From NCBI RefSeq assembly GCF_001557535.2, contig NZ_CP014309.1, positions 729,877-793,876 of the forward strand: 64,000 nt of DNA. The letters run 5' to 3'. Shown one piece after another: positions 28,511-37,476 of this stretch. The notes beneath the pieces were generated by a model. The model searched no databases. It was not told where the DNA came from and saw only the letters and a list, made by a program, of their open reading frames with translations. Each line of letters opens with the position of its first letter. Within the stretch, counting starts at the first letter, position 1. The position numbers and the translations under genes are program-made. The DNA is from Burkholderia sp. PAMC 26561 (GTDB taxonomy: Bacteria; Pseudomonadota; Gammaproteobacteria; Burkholderiales; Burkholderiaceae).

Positions 28511-29694
28511 GCGGTTTTCCTTTCGGTTTGAAACCCCAAGCCGAGCACGAGGGGGATAGCGAGCGCGTTGACGACCACCGCCGAGAGCCAGATCGCCCCC
28601 GGCCAGTGTTCGCGAACGACGAAGTAGAAGGTCGAGAACACGAGCGGCCCGACGATTGATGCAAGGCTGACGGCCGACGCCAGGACTCCCTGCAACTGGC
28701 CCTGCCGGCTGTCGTCGACGAGGCGCGTAGAAAGGGACTGCAGTGCTGGAGTTCCGATGCCCGCGAGGGCAAAGACCGGCATGATCGCGAAGACCATCCA
28801 GCCTTGCGTGGCGAAAGCCATGACGATCAGCGCGACGCAGGCTCCAGCGATTCCGGTCAGCACGGTCCGGCGCTCTCCAAGCAGCTTGACGGCGGGGCCG
28901 GGCAGAAAGGCCTGCGCCAGCGACTGGCAGACACCGAAGGCCCCCAACGACAGACCGATCCAGAGGCCGTTCCACCGGAACACGTCATTGCCCCAGAGCG
29001 CCCAGCAGACGCCGTACACTTCGCCCGTGGCGCTTAAGACGAAAAAGGTGGCAACGACAGGGATCAAGGCCTTCATCGAGAACACCCATCGCAATGGGCG
29101 CAGCGGATTAAGCGCGGCGAGGTCGATCTTCTTGCGGCTTGGCGTGCGTGACTCCGGAAGAACGAATAGCGCGAGCAACAGATTGCCCGCGTTCAGCACC
29201 GCAGCGGCGATGAACGGGAGCCTAAGCCAGTAGTCGCCGAGAACGCCGCCGAGGACCGGGCCAACGATGAAGCCAATGCCGAACATGGCATTGAACAGGC
29301 CGAAGCGCCGCGCGCGTGTATCTTCCGGCGAAACGTCGGTGATGTAGGCGGTTGCAACGGAGATATTGGCGCTGGTCAGTCCGGCGATGGAGCGGCCGAC
29401 AAACAGCAGCCAGAGGTACGGCGCAACTGCCATCACCAAGTAATTGATGGCCGCCCCGGCGAGAGAGATCAGTAGCACTGGGCGGCGACCGAGCCGATCG
29501 CTCAATGCGCCGAGCACCGGTGCGAAGACAAATTGCATGGCTGCGTAGAGCGCGGTCAGGACGCCGAGATAGGGCGCAACGTTGCCGGCATGGGTCACGT
29601 CCTCGATCAGCCGCGGCAGGATGGGAAAGATTAAGCCGATCCCGACCGCATCGAGACAAATGGCGGTGTAGATCACAACCAGGGGCTTGTTCAC
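28507..29694 (-). CDS. TetA-like MFS drug exporter
   Basis: 395 residues with twelve predicted membrane helices. The start CLDAVGIGLIFPILPRLIED and motif A between helices 2 and 3 (GALSDRLGRRPVLLISL) are typical of tetracycline-type proton antiporters of the DHA1 group, as is motif C-like sequence FNAMFGIGFIVGPVLGGVLGD. It is clearly related to class A/G TetA proteins, but sequence alone does not show that tetracycline is the substrate. It forms an operon with the oxidoreductase gene and lies opposite a TetR gene across a 135-bp interval holding a palindrome, so it is likely induced by its substrate. Confidence 0.9.
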   Translation of the reverse strand: MNKPLVVIYTAICLDAVGIGLIFPILPRLIEDVTHAGNVAPYLGVLTALYAAMQFVFAPVLGALSDRLGRRPVLLISLAGAAINYLVMAVAPYLWLLFVGRSIAGLTSANISVATAYITDVSPEDTRARRFGLFNAMFGIGFIVGPVLGGVLGDYWLRLPFIAAAVLNAGNLLLALFVLPESRTPSRKKIDLAALNPLRPLRWVFSMKALIPVVATFFVLSATGEVYGVCWALWGNDVFRWNGLWIGLSLGAFGVCQSLAQAFLPGPAVKLLGERRTVLTGIAGACVALIVMAFATQGWMVFAIMPVFALAGIGTPALQSLSTRLVDDSRQGQLQGVLASAVSLASIVGPLVFSTFYFVVREHWPGAIWLSAVVVNALAIPLVLGLGFQTERKTA

Positions 29695-29793
29695 GGTCGC
29701 CGCCCGCCGATGCGCAATCTGCCCAACGTCAGATCAATCACCGGCAACCTCAGCTTAATTTCGACCGCATGATTGACAATACTAGATATAAAC

Positions 29794-29808
29794 ATATACT
29801 GAGTATAT
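29794..29808. promoter_or_regulatory. Palindromic operator, probably for the TetR regulator
   Basis: ATATACT-G-AGTATAT is a perfect 15-bp inverted repeat in the interval between the divergent exporter and TetR starts, 21 bases before the TetR ATG. Its position and symmetry fit a TetR-family operator that overlaps both promoters. Confidence 0.65.
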
Positions 29809-29829
29809 TTTTAAGAAAACGATAAGTCA

Positions 29830-30462
29830 ATGCTCTCTGATCGCCGATCGCGTAAGCGCCTCGCCACGCGGCAAGGTATCTCCAATGCCGCTACGCGCCT
29901 CTTCCTGGAGCGGGGCTTCGATGATGTGACGGTGGATGAGATCGCGGCAGCGGCCGACGTCGGGCGAATGACCGTGTTCAACCACTTCCCCCGCAAGGAA
30001 GACATGTTCTTCGATCGTGACGAAGAGGCGCGCGAGGTATTGCGAGAAGCCCTTCGGCAGCGCGACCCCGGCGTCGCGCCGATCGAAGCGTACCGACTGC
30101 TCGCGCATCGGCTGATCGCCGAACGACATCCCGCCGTTGAATTTTCCGTGCGAAGCCAAGGCTTCATCGCGACGATCGAGCGCAGCGAAACCCTCAAGGC
30201 CCGCGCCAGAGGAATACGCGACGAGATCGCACATGTCGTCACGGCGGCGCTGGCTGAATGCGTAGGGCGCGAAGCCGAAGATTCCGACGCTTACTTCGCG
30301 GCCAATGTGCTGCTGGCAACGTGGACCGCCGCCTTCATACAGGGACACCGAACCTTTCGACAGAGCCGAGACTCAGTGGCAGCAAATGCCGCCTTTCTTG
30401 CGATTGTCAACAAGGGCGCCATCGGCCTGAAAGCTGCAATGGCAGGCTCGCCTTACGGTTGA
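29830..30462 (+). CDS. TetR-family transcriptional regulator
   Basis: 210 residues. The N-terminal helix-turn-helix is clear (RQGISNAATRLFLERGFDDVTVDEIAAAADVGRMTVFNHFPRKEDMFF), followed by an all-helical ligand domain with the C-terminal pattern of the TetR_C_7/AcrR-like group (YFAANVLLATWTAAFIQGHRTFRQ). It is transcribed away from the exporter and oxidoreductase operon and is expected to repress that operon and itself through the palindrome at 29794-29808. The ligand is unknown but is probably the exported compound. Confidence 0.92.
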   Translation: MLSDRRSRKRLATRQGISNAATRLFLERGFDDVTVDEIAAAADVGRMTVFNHFPRKEDMFFDRDEEAREVLREALRQRDPGVAPIEAYRLLAHRLIAERHPAVEFSVRSQGFIATIERSETLKARARGIRDEIAHVVTAALAECVGREAEDSDAYFAANVLLATWTAAFIQGHRTFRQSRDSVAANAAFLAIVNKGAIGLKAAMAGSPYG

Positions 30463-30544
30463 ACCACCACCATCTGCATGTTCCCAATCTATCCGTTATC
30501 GGCGGGACTAGACCGAAGTCGTGCGCCGAACCTTCAGGAAATGC

Positions 30545-31053
30545 TCAAGCAGCGTCTCGCGCGATAGCGGCCATACACTCGCGCAACCACTGATGGGCGA
30601 AGTCCGAAGAGAGCCGCAGATGCCACGATTGAAACATCGTCATCGGTGGAATAGCGAACGGCAGAGGAAATACCCCGAGGTTCATGGTCTTGACGCCCCA
30701 CAGGGCGACGATACGGGGAGCCGTCGCGAGATAATTTGACGTTGCCGCAAGCGCGAGGGCGGCCAAAGTGTCCGGTACGATCAGGGGTACACGGCGAACA
30801 ATATACGCGGCCGCCAAAATCTCATCTATCGGCCGTAGGCGCGCCCGCGCCGAGACGCCACCACATGATTGCCGTTGGCATAGGCTTGCAGGGTGACCTT
30901 CTCCATCAATATGGAATGGTTTGCGCGACCAGCGCAAACAAATGCGTCCTCCATAAGCTGTTCGGTGCAGATCTCAGGACCCATGCTGCCCCCCGGCGCC
31001 GATATCGAGGTCCACCGAACCATCACGAAGAGGAGCAATGTGTTCCTCCCTGA
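30545..31053 (-). pseudogene. LysR-family regulator, C-terminal fragment with a frameshift
   Basis: Two adjoining minus-strand frames encode the end of a LysR substrate-binding domain: the first with EDAFVCAGRANHS, LEKVTLQAYANGNHVVASRRGRA and the second with PLIVPDTLAALALAATSNYLATAPRIVALWG, LGVFPLPFAIPPMTMFQSWHLRLSSDFAHQWLRECMA. The last segment (WH-R-x-DxAHxWLRE) is diagnostic of the NodD/LinR/NahR type. The DNA-binding half is missing and a frameshift near 30830 breaks the rest, so this is a remnant. Confidence 0.75.
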
Positions 31054-31527
31054 CGGCGAACGATCGGTATATTATACCCGTCTCGCTTTGTATACGGCAT
31101 AAATTTCCCTTTTGAGTTACATTTTGTGAGATTAAACCCTCCAAGATGGATTCTCCGGAAGATTACGAACGGTAATCTGCCAACGGAAGCAGCCCTTTGC
31201 TAAATCCTCTTATGTCATCGAACAGCGTGCGCTGACGCACAGATGATGTCGTATTATTTGCCTGTACATCAGCGTGACGAGAAGTAATTAATACCTGATT
31301 TGTCTTTTTGTCTTGGTCGGCTTAAGTGCGCGCGTAAGTTGGGAAACGCTCCCCTAAGCCGGGAAATTTCTATTCGCCTTAACAATTAACACGCATAAAA
31401 GCACGATCTTCAGTTTCACTAATTAGGATTACGGATCATTTTCTCACCATGTCGTCGTTTAAAGACGTGAGAGAAAACACCTCGAAAAAATTTAGAGTCG
31501 GCCAGCGCCGACAGGGATGAACTCGCC
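31054..31527. other. Long upstream region of the glycoside hydrolase lipoprotein
   Basis: About 470 AT-richer bases with no gene seen. It should include the promoter for the gene at 31528. A polypurine stretch with GATGAAC precedes its start. Confidence 0.45.
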
Positions 31528-33105
31528 ATGATAAAACGTCGTCAATTCCTGGGCGGCCTTGTCGCCTTTAGCAGTACATATGTATTGACCGCTTGCGGCG
31601 GTGGGTCTGATATAGGAAGCGGCGGAGCAAGTCCGAACGTTGCGGCAAGCGTCTCGGCATTGCGGAACGCGGCGATCAATAGCGGCTCTTCGAACGGAAC
31701 AACGATGCCTCCGGCCTCGTCAATTACGGATAGCAGCGGCGCAACTTGGACATTGATCGGAGGGGTGGTCAAAAAGAATGGCGCGACCGCCGGCGTTAAC
31801 TACGACGCTGTGCTCATGTTGTGGTACAGCAGCACCATTTATCATCAAAATACATCCGGGAAGTTCTATTCGTGGTCAGGCTCGGGATGGTCCGCATGCC
31901 TAGACCCGCGTTCGGAGAAAGGCACATCGCCCAACGGCACAACCATTCCGTCGGGGGCCTATATCAACGACGCCGAGGGTCGACGTTGGACAGTGGCGAA
32001 CGGCGTTGTGTATCGAGAAGGCGTCGTGGCGGGGATCAATTACAACGTTGCGCTGCTTTTATGGTACGCCGGCATGATCTGGCACAAGAACACCAGCGGT
32101 CAGTTCTACGTTTGGTCCGGGGTCGGCGCGGCTGGATGGCTACATGCGACAGACCCACGGATACCAGTGCCTGCGACTGCCGGAACCTTTTTCGGAATGA
32201 ACGGACACTTTGATTATCGATATACACCCGCCCAAGTCGTCGCGATCTTAAAGGGGATGGGCATTTCGACCTACCGCGTTGGATGCAGCGACGATCCGAA
32301 ACAGCTCGCGGCTGTCTCTGCACTAGCGCAAGCTTTTCAGTCGGCCGGCCTCACGTTATTTGTGCTTGTTAATCAGGGGATGACGGATGCTTTTGGCAAC
32401 GTGCTGCGCGGGGAACAGGTTGCGTACAACCAGGCATATATGGTTGGATCGACCGTCGCCAGCCGACTCAAGCAATACGGCGTGACAATGTACGAATGCG
32501 GAAACGAGCTGACGCGGCAGGTCTCAACCATTAAAGACTTTAAACAAGCAGGTAACGCAGCGAGCGACTTCAACAATGCAAACTGGCCGGCCATGCGGGG
32601 CGTCATGCGGGGCATGATCGATGGGGTCAAGTCTGTTCAACCGAGCGCGAAATGCGGTATCAACTTTTGTGCTGCCGACATCGGTGCTGCCGACGCACTG
32701 TGGGAAGGGTCTCAACCCGACGGCACAGCCGGATATGCAAAGGTGCGATGGGACATTACCACGTGGCACAACTACGAAGTCTATGGCGACATCTTTAATA
32801 TTGGTACTGACGGCGCGGGCCCGGCATTTGATTTGCCTACGTATTGCAAGGCTCGATACGGCGTGCCCTTCATGATAACGGAGTGGAACACGGGACCCGA
32901 ACAGACGCAGTCGTATCGGGCCGCCTACATTACGACACAATTATCAAACCTTCATCAGGCTCGTAAAACTCATAACATACAGTCCACGATGTATTATGTT
33001 CTCGATAGCGGCAACGACACATACGGGATCATGACCGATGGCGTTAAGTCAAATGCGCCTTACACGGCGTTCGCAAAATTCATTGCGTCCAATCCCGACG
33101 TTTGA
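31528..33105 (+). CDS. Tat-type lipoprotein with glycoside hydrolase barrel and two N-terminal repeats
   Basis: 525 residues. The N-terminus has a twin-arginine-like motif (KRRQFLGG) and lipobox LTAC (Cys23), then a Gly/Ser linker. Two tandem modules of about 73 residues follow (56-128 and 136-211), both reading NGTTxP...I-D--G--WT---GVV...NY-V-L-LWY---I-H-NTSG-FY-WSG-GW...DPR. I know similar modules from secreted carbohydrate-active proteins; their role is probably sugar or polymer binding. The C-terminal part (220-525) resembles a clan GH-A TIM barrel: YECGNELT supplies the acid/base Glu327 and FMITEWNTGP the nucleophile Glu452. The polysaccharide substrate is unknown; the gene stands alone and is abutted by an IS6-family element 12 bases downstream. 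Confidence 0.8.
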   Translation: MIKRRQFLGGLVAFSSTYVLTACGGGSDIGSGGASPNVAASVSALRNAAINSGSSNGTTMPPASSITDSSGATWTLIGGVVKKNGATAGVNYDAVLMLWYSSTIYHQNTSGKFYSWSGSGWSACLDPRSEKGTSPNGTTIPSGAYINDAEGRRWTVANGVVYREGVVAGINYNVALLLWYAGMIWHKNTSGQFYVWSGVGAAGWLHATDPRIPVPATAGTFFGMNGHFDYRYTPAQVVAILKGMGISTYRVGCSDDPKQLAAVSALAQAFQSAGLTLFVLVNQGMTDAFGNVLRGEQVAYNQAYMVGSTVASRLKQYGVTMYECGNELTRQVSTIKDFKQAGNAASDFNNANWPAMRGVMRGMIDGVKSVQPSAKCGINFCAADIGAADALWEGSQPDGTAGYAKVRWDITTWHNYEVYGDIFNIGTDGAGPAFDLPTYCKARYGVPFMITEWNTGPEQTQSYRAAYITTQLSNLHQARKTHNIQSTMYYVLDSGNDTYGIMTDGVKSNAPYTAFAKFIASNPDV

Positions 33106-33117
33106 TCGCTTTTCCTC

Positions 33118-33927
33118 GGTTCTGTCGCAATAAGGTGGTGCGATATGATTTGGGTCGATAAAATGAAACCGCTACCCGATGAAAAAGACCCTGACGCCAG
33201 CCTTAGCGCGTGTGTTGAAACCCCTTCACTATCCGCTTGACGTGATGTTGATGTGCGTGCGCTGGTATGTCGCCTATGGGCTGAGTGTGCGAAACCTGGA
33301 AGAGATGATGGGGGAGCGCGGCATCGAGGTCGATCACTCGACGGTGCACCGGTGGGCGATCAAAATGCTGCCCGTTCTTGAGAAAGCGTTCCGCCGGCAT
33401 AAGCGAGCGGTGGGCAGGAGCTGGCGCGTCGATGAGACGTATATCAAGATCAAGGGGAAATGGAAGTACTTCTATCGCGCAGTGGACAAGGCCGGCCACA
33501 CGGTTGATTTTCTGCTACGAGCCCATCGCGATAAGGCCGCGGCGCAGCGTTATTCGAGAAGTCGATCGATAAGAACGGCGAACCTGAGACGATTACAATC
33601 GATAAAAGTGGCTCAAATGTGGCCGCGCTTGAGACGCTGAACGCCCAGCGCGACACACCGATCAAGATCCGCCAAAACAAGTATTTAAACACATTATTGA
33701 ACAGGATCATCGGGCAATCAAGCGGCGCACCCAACCAATGCTTGGATTCAAGACCTTCCGGTGTGCGCGCATTGTGCTGGGCAGCATCGAACTCATGCAT
33801 ATGATTAAGAAAGGGCAAATGAAAGGCGCCGGCTCAAACGCCGCCGAGCAGTTTTACTCGTTAGCCAAATAAGCATCACTTATCATATCGCCCTTGCTCG
33901 CCCAACCATCCTTATTGCGACAGAACC
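33118..33927 (+). mobile_element. IS6-family insertion sequence
   Basis: Perfect 18-bp terminal inverted repeats, GGTTCTGTCGCAATAAGG at 33118-33135 and its complement at 33910-33927, enclose a single transposase gene. Total length 810 bp, typical of IS6/IS26-type elements. The eight bases outside each end (TTTTCCTC and GTTTCGAG) do not match, so no target duplication is visible; this suggests rearrangement after insertion, common for replicative IS6 transposition. Confidence 0.92.
33179..33872 (+). pseudogene. IS6-family transposase with two frameshifts
   Basis: The first frame (33179-33640) gives the zinc-finger-like and helix-turn-helix start (YPLDVMLMCVRWYVAYGLSVRNLEEMMGERGIEVDHSTVHRWA) and the first catalytic Asp in WRVDETYIKIKGKWKYFYRAVD. 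Near 33550 the frame shifts to FEKSIDKNGEPETITIDKSGSNVAALETLNAQ with the second Asp (TIDKSG), and near 33692 it shifts again to EQDHRAIKRRTQPMLGFKTFRCARIVLGSIELMHMIKKGQ with the catalytic Glu. All DDE residues are thus present, but in three frames. It is inactive as written. Confidence 0.88.
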
Positions 33928-33990
33928 GTTTCGAGCGCCATTGGCCAAGCGCGGGTGACGCCGCGCGCCCGGGCTTGCCCGTCCGGTCGA

Positions 33991-34842
33991 CTAACTGGCC
34001 AGGTGTTTTATTGCCAGCACTACGAACGCGCGGAGACGATGTAGCCGCCTCAGATCGCGATGGTAGCCCATCCAGATTTCCCGATCGGGTGGATGTTCGC
34101 TCAAATCGAGTCGTCGAATAGTGCTGTTCTTGTCTCCGACCGGTCGCGGCAACACAGCGATACCTAGCCCGCTACCGCACATTTGCGCCTGAACATTGCG
34201 ATTATTCGACTGCAATACGACGCTGGCATTCGGGAAGCGATTTCTTAGCCAATCGATGTCCGGAAATGTGCCGGTCGATGTATCCATCACGATCAGACGG
34301 TTACCCGCACCGTCGCCTTCCACGGGATCGGGGCTCGCAATCGATACGTAGACTCCGTAACGCATCGGGTTCAACTGTCTTTGCACGATATCCGGCCCTT
34401 CGAATGGAACAATGCGGAAAGCGACGTCTGCTTCACGCTGCGACAGATTGAACAGTCGCGTTCCCGTCAGGACCTCGATCTCAACGAGGGGATACTCTCC
34501 CGAATATTCGGCGATCACGGGCGGCAGGACGTAGGCGCCAAACCAATCGGCCGAGGATACCCTGAGTGTTCCTTCCAGCCTCTGCTGCTCACCGGCCAAA
34601 CGACGCTCCATGCCGAGCGCACCTTCTTCCATTTGCTCGGCGAGCGGCACGATAGCGGTGCCCTCCTCAGTCAAAACGAAGCCATCTGCTGTTCGCTGAA
34701 AGAGCACCTGTCCCGTGGACTCTTCAAGTGCACGAAGCCGCCTTCCAATGGTCGGATGACTGAGACGCAGCGCACGCGCGGCGGCACCGAGCGTTCCTAA
34801 GCGCGAGACTGCGAGGAAGATTCTGACATCACTCCACTCCAT
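33991..34842 (-). CDS. LysR-family transcriptional regulator
   Basis: 283 residues from ATG 34842 (MEWSDVRIFLAVSRLGTLGAAARALRLSHPTIGRRLRALEESTGQVLFQRTADGFVLTEEG), the native LysR start; an ATG at 34878 adds twelve residues with no family match. The effector-binding domain has VEIEVLTGTRLFNLSQREADVAFRI, a form typical of the group that includes many single-promoter regulators of SDR enzymes. It is divergent from the SDR gene at 35087 with a 244-bp interval, so that gene is its probable target. The inducer is unknown. Confidence 0.9.
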   Translation of the reverse strand: MEWSDVRIFLAVSRLGTLGAAARALRLSHPTIGRRLRALEESTGQVLFQRTADGFVLTEEGTAIVPLAEQMEEGALGMERRLAGEQQRLEGTLRVSSADWFGAYVLPPVIAEYSGEYPLVEIEVLTGTRLFNLSQREADVAFRIVPFEGPDIVQRQLNPMRYGVYVSIASPDPVEGDGAGNRLIVMDTSTGTFPDIDWLRNRFPNASVVLQSNNRNVQAQMCGSGLGIAVLPRPVGDKNSTIRRLDLSEHPPDREIWMGYHRDLRRLHRLRAFVVLAIKHLAS

Positions 34843-35086
34843 ATCCTGCACCCACATAATTGAACGAACGTTGTGCATTATAGTGAATTGAAGATAAACA
34901 TTGAACCGGCGACACTATGTTGTCGGATGTTGTGACGTGCTCGTGATCTACCGGATTCGAAATCATCACTACACGCCACGGAGCGGTAATGACAGGACGA
35001 AGCGCCAGCCACGGGCTGAACGATTCTTCACCCTATCCGTAGCGCTATCGAATTCTTCATTGTGAATACCTAACTTCTATATAGAC

Positions 35087-35917
35087 ATGACAAAAACATG
35101 GCTTATTACCGGCTGCTCAAGTGGATTCGGCCGGGTGCTCGCGGACTCGGTGCTTGCGAGGGGCGATAACCTGGTTGCAACGGCGCGTAACGGCGACTCT
35201 CTTGCACCCCTGAAAGCGCGCTATGGGACGAAAGTCCGTGCCGTCGCGCTCGACGTAACCAAAACCGGGGACGCTGCCGCAGCGGTAGCTGTTGCTGAAG
35301 AAGAATTCGGCGGGCTTGATGTTCTTGTCAATAACGCAGGATTCGGCTTTATCGGAGCCGTCGAAGAAGCGACGCCCGAAGAGTATCGCCCCATGTTCGA
35401 GACCAATGTCTTCGGTTTGATCGAAACCACACGCGCCGCGCTCCCCGCATTGCGTCACAGGGGTAACGGCCGAATCGTCAATCTATCCTCCGGGGCCGGA
35501 ATTGCCGGATTTGCGGCAAATGGCTATTACTGCGCGAGCAAATTTGCCGTTGAGGGCCTTTCCGAGGCGCTTGCCGAAGAAGTGACGTCGTTCGGCATTC
35601 GAGTCATCATTGTCGAGCCGGGTCCTTTCCGGACAGACTTCCTTGGACGCTCGATGAATGGTCCCAAAAACCACATCGACGCTTATAAGGAGATCGTGGG
35701 TCCGTTCCGCTCTTATCGTGATTCCAACGATGGAAGACAGGCGGGCGACCCCGTGAAAGGAGTGGCAGTGATCTTGAAAGCAGTCGACGCAAAAGATCCT
35801 CCACTCCATCTGCCTCTCGGCGAACGCGCCTACGAGATTGCTCGCAAAAAGCTGGCGGCGTTTCAGCGCGACATGGATGCGTGGGAGGCGGATGCGTTGG
35901 CGACCGGCCACTCATAG
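35087..35917 (+). CDS. Short-chain dehydrogenase/reductase
   Basis: 276 residues. A classical SDR: NAD(P)-binding TGCSSGFGR (about 8-16), DVT at the adenine site, NNAGFGFIG, catalytic Ser in IVNLSSGAG and YxxxK in YYCASKFAVEG. ARNG after the second strand suggests NADP preference. The C-terminal region (DPVKGVAVILKAVDAKDPPLHLPLGERAYEIARKKL) places it with the oxidoreductases of the DltE/YbbO-like group often paired with a LysR gene. The substrate cannot be told from sequence. It precedes the EthD-hydrolase operon by about 180 bases and may be read separately. Confidence 0.92.
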   Translation: MTKTWLITGCSSGFGRVLADSVLARGDNLVATARNGDSLAPLKARYGTKVRAVALDVTKTGDAAAAVAVAEEEFGGLDVLVNNAGFGFIGAVEEATPEEYRPMFETNVFGLIETTRAALPALRHRGNGRIVNLSSGAGIAGFAANGYYCASKFAVEGLSEALAEEVTSFGIRVIIVEPGPFRTDFLGRSMNGPKNHIDAYKEIVGPFRSYRDSNDGRQAGDPVKGVAVILKAVDAKDPPLHLPLGERAYEIARKKLAAFQRDMDAWEADALATGHS

Positions 35918-36093
35918 AGACCCGTGGTTGTCCGTGGCCTTAGCGTCTCGTCGGCTCGATGTGGAGGCTACTTTATCCGCCATGGTTGAGAAGGTAAGCC
36001 GCACATCGATCTGAGAACGCGGCGCGCTGTCTTCACTCTTTTTGCCGGCAGTGACATGACCTAAGGCGATGCCGCACCTGATAACCAGGGAGT

Positions 36094-36438
36094 ATGCGCA
36101 TGGAAAAAATTGCGACAGGCGCAACGCATGATGACCCGACGGTTACCTTCTACGTAATTTATACGGGTGGCCCGGATGCGCGGTTTGATCGTAACTGGTA
36201 CGTCGATCACCACTTGCCACTCGTAATGAAGAGCTGGTCGAAATACGGACTGGAAAGTGTTGCTGCGCTGTTTCGGAGCGGTGAGCAGAACGGAACACAG
36301 GTGATTTGCGAATGCAATTTCCGGGATATGGCCGCCGTTCACGCTGCATTCGACTCGCCGGAAGCGGCTGCCGTCATGGCCGACGTCATCCATTTCACTG
36401 AACTGATGCCTCAGCGTTTGCGCGTCGTTCCGATTTAA
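36094..36438 (+). CDS. EthD family protein
   Basis: 114 residues. TVTFYVIYTGGPDARFDRNWYVDHHLPLVMKSWSKYGLESV is the EthD ferredoxin-like fold signature, with the conserved HxPL site; the end (FDSPEAAAVMADVIHFTELMPQRL) is also typical. Members are small dimeric proteins acting in oxidation pathways, first known beside a P450 for ether degradation, with several now shown to be cyclases or monooxygenase helpers. Here it is the first gene of a run with an alpha/beta hydrolase (12-base gap) and two subunits of a molybdenum hydroxylase, which suggests a role in a catabolic route for an aromatic or heterocyclic compound. ATG 36100 is an alternative start. Confidence 0.88.
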   Translation: MRMEKIATGATHDDPTVTFYVIYTGGPDARFDRNWYVDHHLPLVMKSWSKYGLESVAALFRSGEQNGTQVICECNFRDMAAVHAAFDSPEAAAVMADVIHFTELMPQRLRVVPI

Positions 36439-36450
36439 CAGGATTTCCTA

Positions 36451-37476
36451 ATGAGCAAGTCATTTGCCCCTTGGTCAACCGCCCGTTCGCGCACCGTCTC
36501 GCGCGGCCACTTCTGGATCGCGGGAGAACGTATTGGGGTCGGCGAGAACACGTATCAGCGCGGACCGATGTATGTGGAATGGGAAGCGCCCGAACGGGTC
36601 ACCCGGCAATGGCCGATCGTCCTCGTGCATGGCGGCGGATTCCAAGGCGTCGAATGGCTCGATACACCGGACGGCCGTCCAGGGTGGGCGCAGCGGCTGG
36701 TCGAAGCGGGGTATGTCACGCTGGTTGTTGACCGTCCCGGACATGGCCGCTCGCCGCTTCATACCGATGTCATCGGACCCATGGGGCCACCATTTTCTTA
36801 TGAGGGTGGGCGCCAGATCTATTTTCCGGCGGACCCCTCGGGTAAGCATACGCAATGGCCCTTTGCCCCCGACGATGAAGCCGCGATGGACCAGTTCATC
36901 GCGGGCTACGGGCCTTTGCCTGCCGACCTTGCGATGTCTGAAAACATGGATGCAGACCGGCTGGCCCGCCTGCTTGACCGGATCGGACCGGCCATTCTCC
37001 TGACCCATTCGGCGTCGGGACCGAGTGGCTGGCTGACGGCCGATCGTCGCCCGCGCCTGGTCAAGGCCATAGTCAGTATCGAACCGATGGGCCCCCCTTT
37101 CGCTGATATTCCCCATATCGGTCTTCTGCGCTGGGGATTGACTGCCGCGCCGCTCACATTCGATCCGCCGCAAACAACACCTGAGGCCGTCCGCCAGGCC
37201 GACCCGGCTGCACTGCGCCTTGCGCATCTGGCCGACTTGCCTATTGCGGTGGTGACGGGAGACACCTCTTCTTTTGCGCCCGCCAGCACGCCAATTGTTG
37301 CCGCGCTCAAAGCGGGAGGCGCAGCGGCAGAACTGCTTCATTTGCCTGACTATGGCGTGACTGGAAATGGTCATGGTCTGATCTACGAAAAGAATTCAGA
37401 TGCGGCACTGCAGCCCGTACTCGACTGGCTGGCGCGTCACGCCGAAAATTCGTCCGCGCGAGGGGATAACGTATGA
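36451..37476 (+). CDS. Alpha/beta hydrolase
   Basis: 341 residues. The oxyanion region is IVLVHGGGFQGVEWLDTPDGRPGWA, the nucleophile sits in LLTHSASGPSGW (Ser-centred, replacing the usual GxSxG), an acid is expected near IVSIEPMGPPF and the catalytic His is in VTGNGHGLIYEKNS. These features match a group of bacterial esterase-like hydrolases with a long insertion (ERVTRQWP..YFPADPSGKHTQWPF) often called alpha/beta fold hydrolases of unknown substrate. It follows EthD by 12 bases and overlaps the iron-sulfur subunit gene by four (start 37473), so it belongs to the same operon. Confidence 0.9.
   Translation: MSKSFAPWSTARSRTVSRGHFWIAGERIGVGENTYQRGPMYVEWEAPERVTRQWPIVLVHGGGFQGVEWLDTPDGRPGWAQRLVEAGYVTLVVDRPGHGRSPLHTDVIGPMGPPFSYEGGRQIYFPADPSGKHTQWPFAPDDEAAMDQFIAGYGPLPADLAMSENMDADRLARLLDRIGPAILLTHSASGPSGWLTADRRPRLVKAIVSIEPMGPPFADIPHIGLLRWGLTAAPLTFDPPQTTPEAVRQADPAALRLAHLADLPIAVVTGDTSSFAPASTPIVAALKAGGAAAELLHLPDYGVTGNGHGLIYEKNSDAALQPVLDWLARHAENSSARGDNV

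Noticed and set aside
28511..28975. N-terminal extension of the oxidoreductase gene by about 155 codons
   Set aside because: The extension lies in another frame of the MFS gene and reads as Arg-rich noise; the ATG at 28510 begins the family domain.
33110..33935. 8-bp target duplication around the IS6-family element
   Set aside because: The flanks TTTTCCTC and GTTTCGAG do not match.
36475..37374. Long minus-strand frame opposite the alpha/beta hydrolase gene
   Set aside because: It is the antisense shadow of a GC-rich gene whose sense frame has clear hydrolase motifs.
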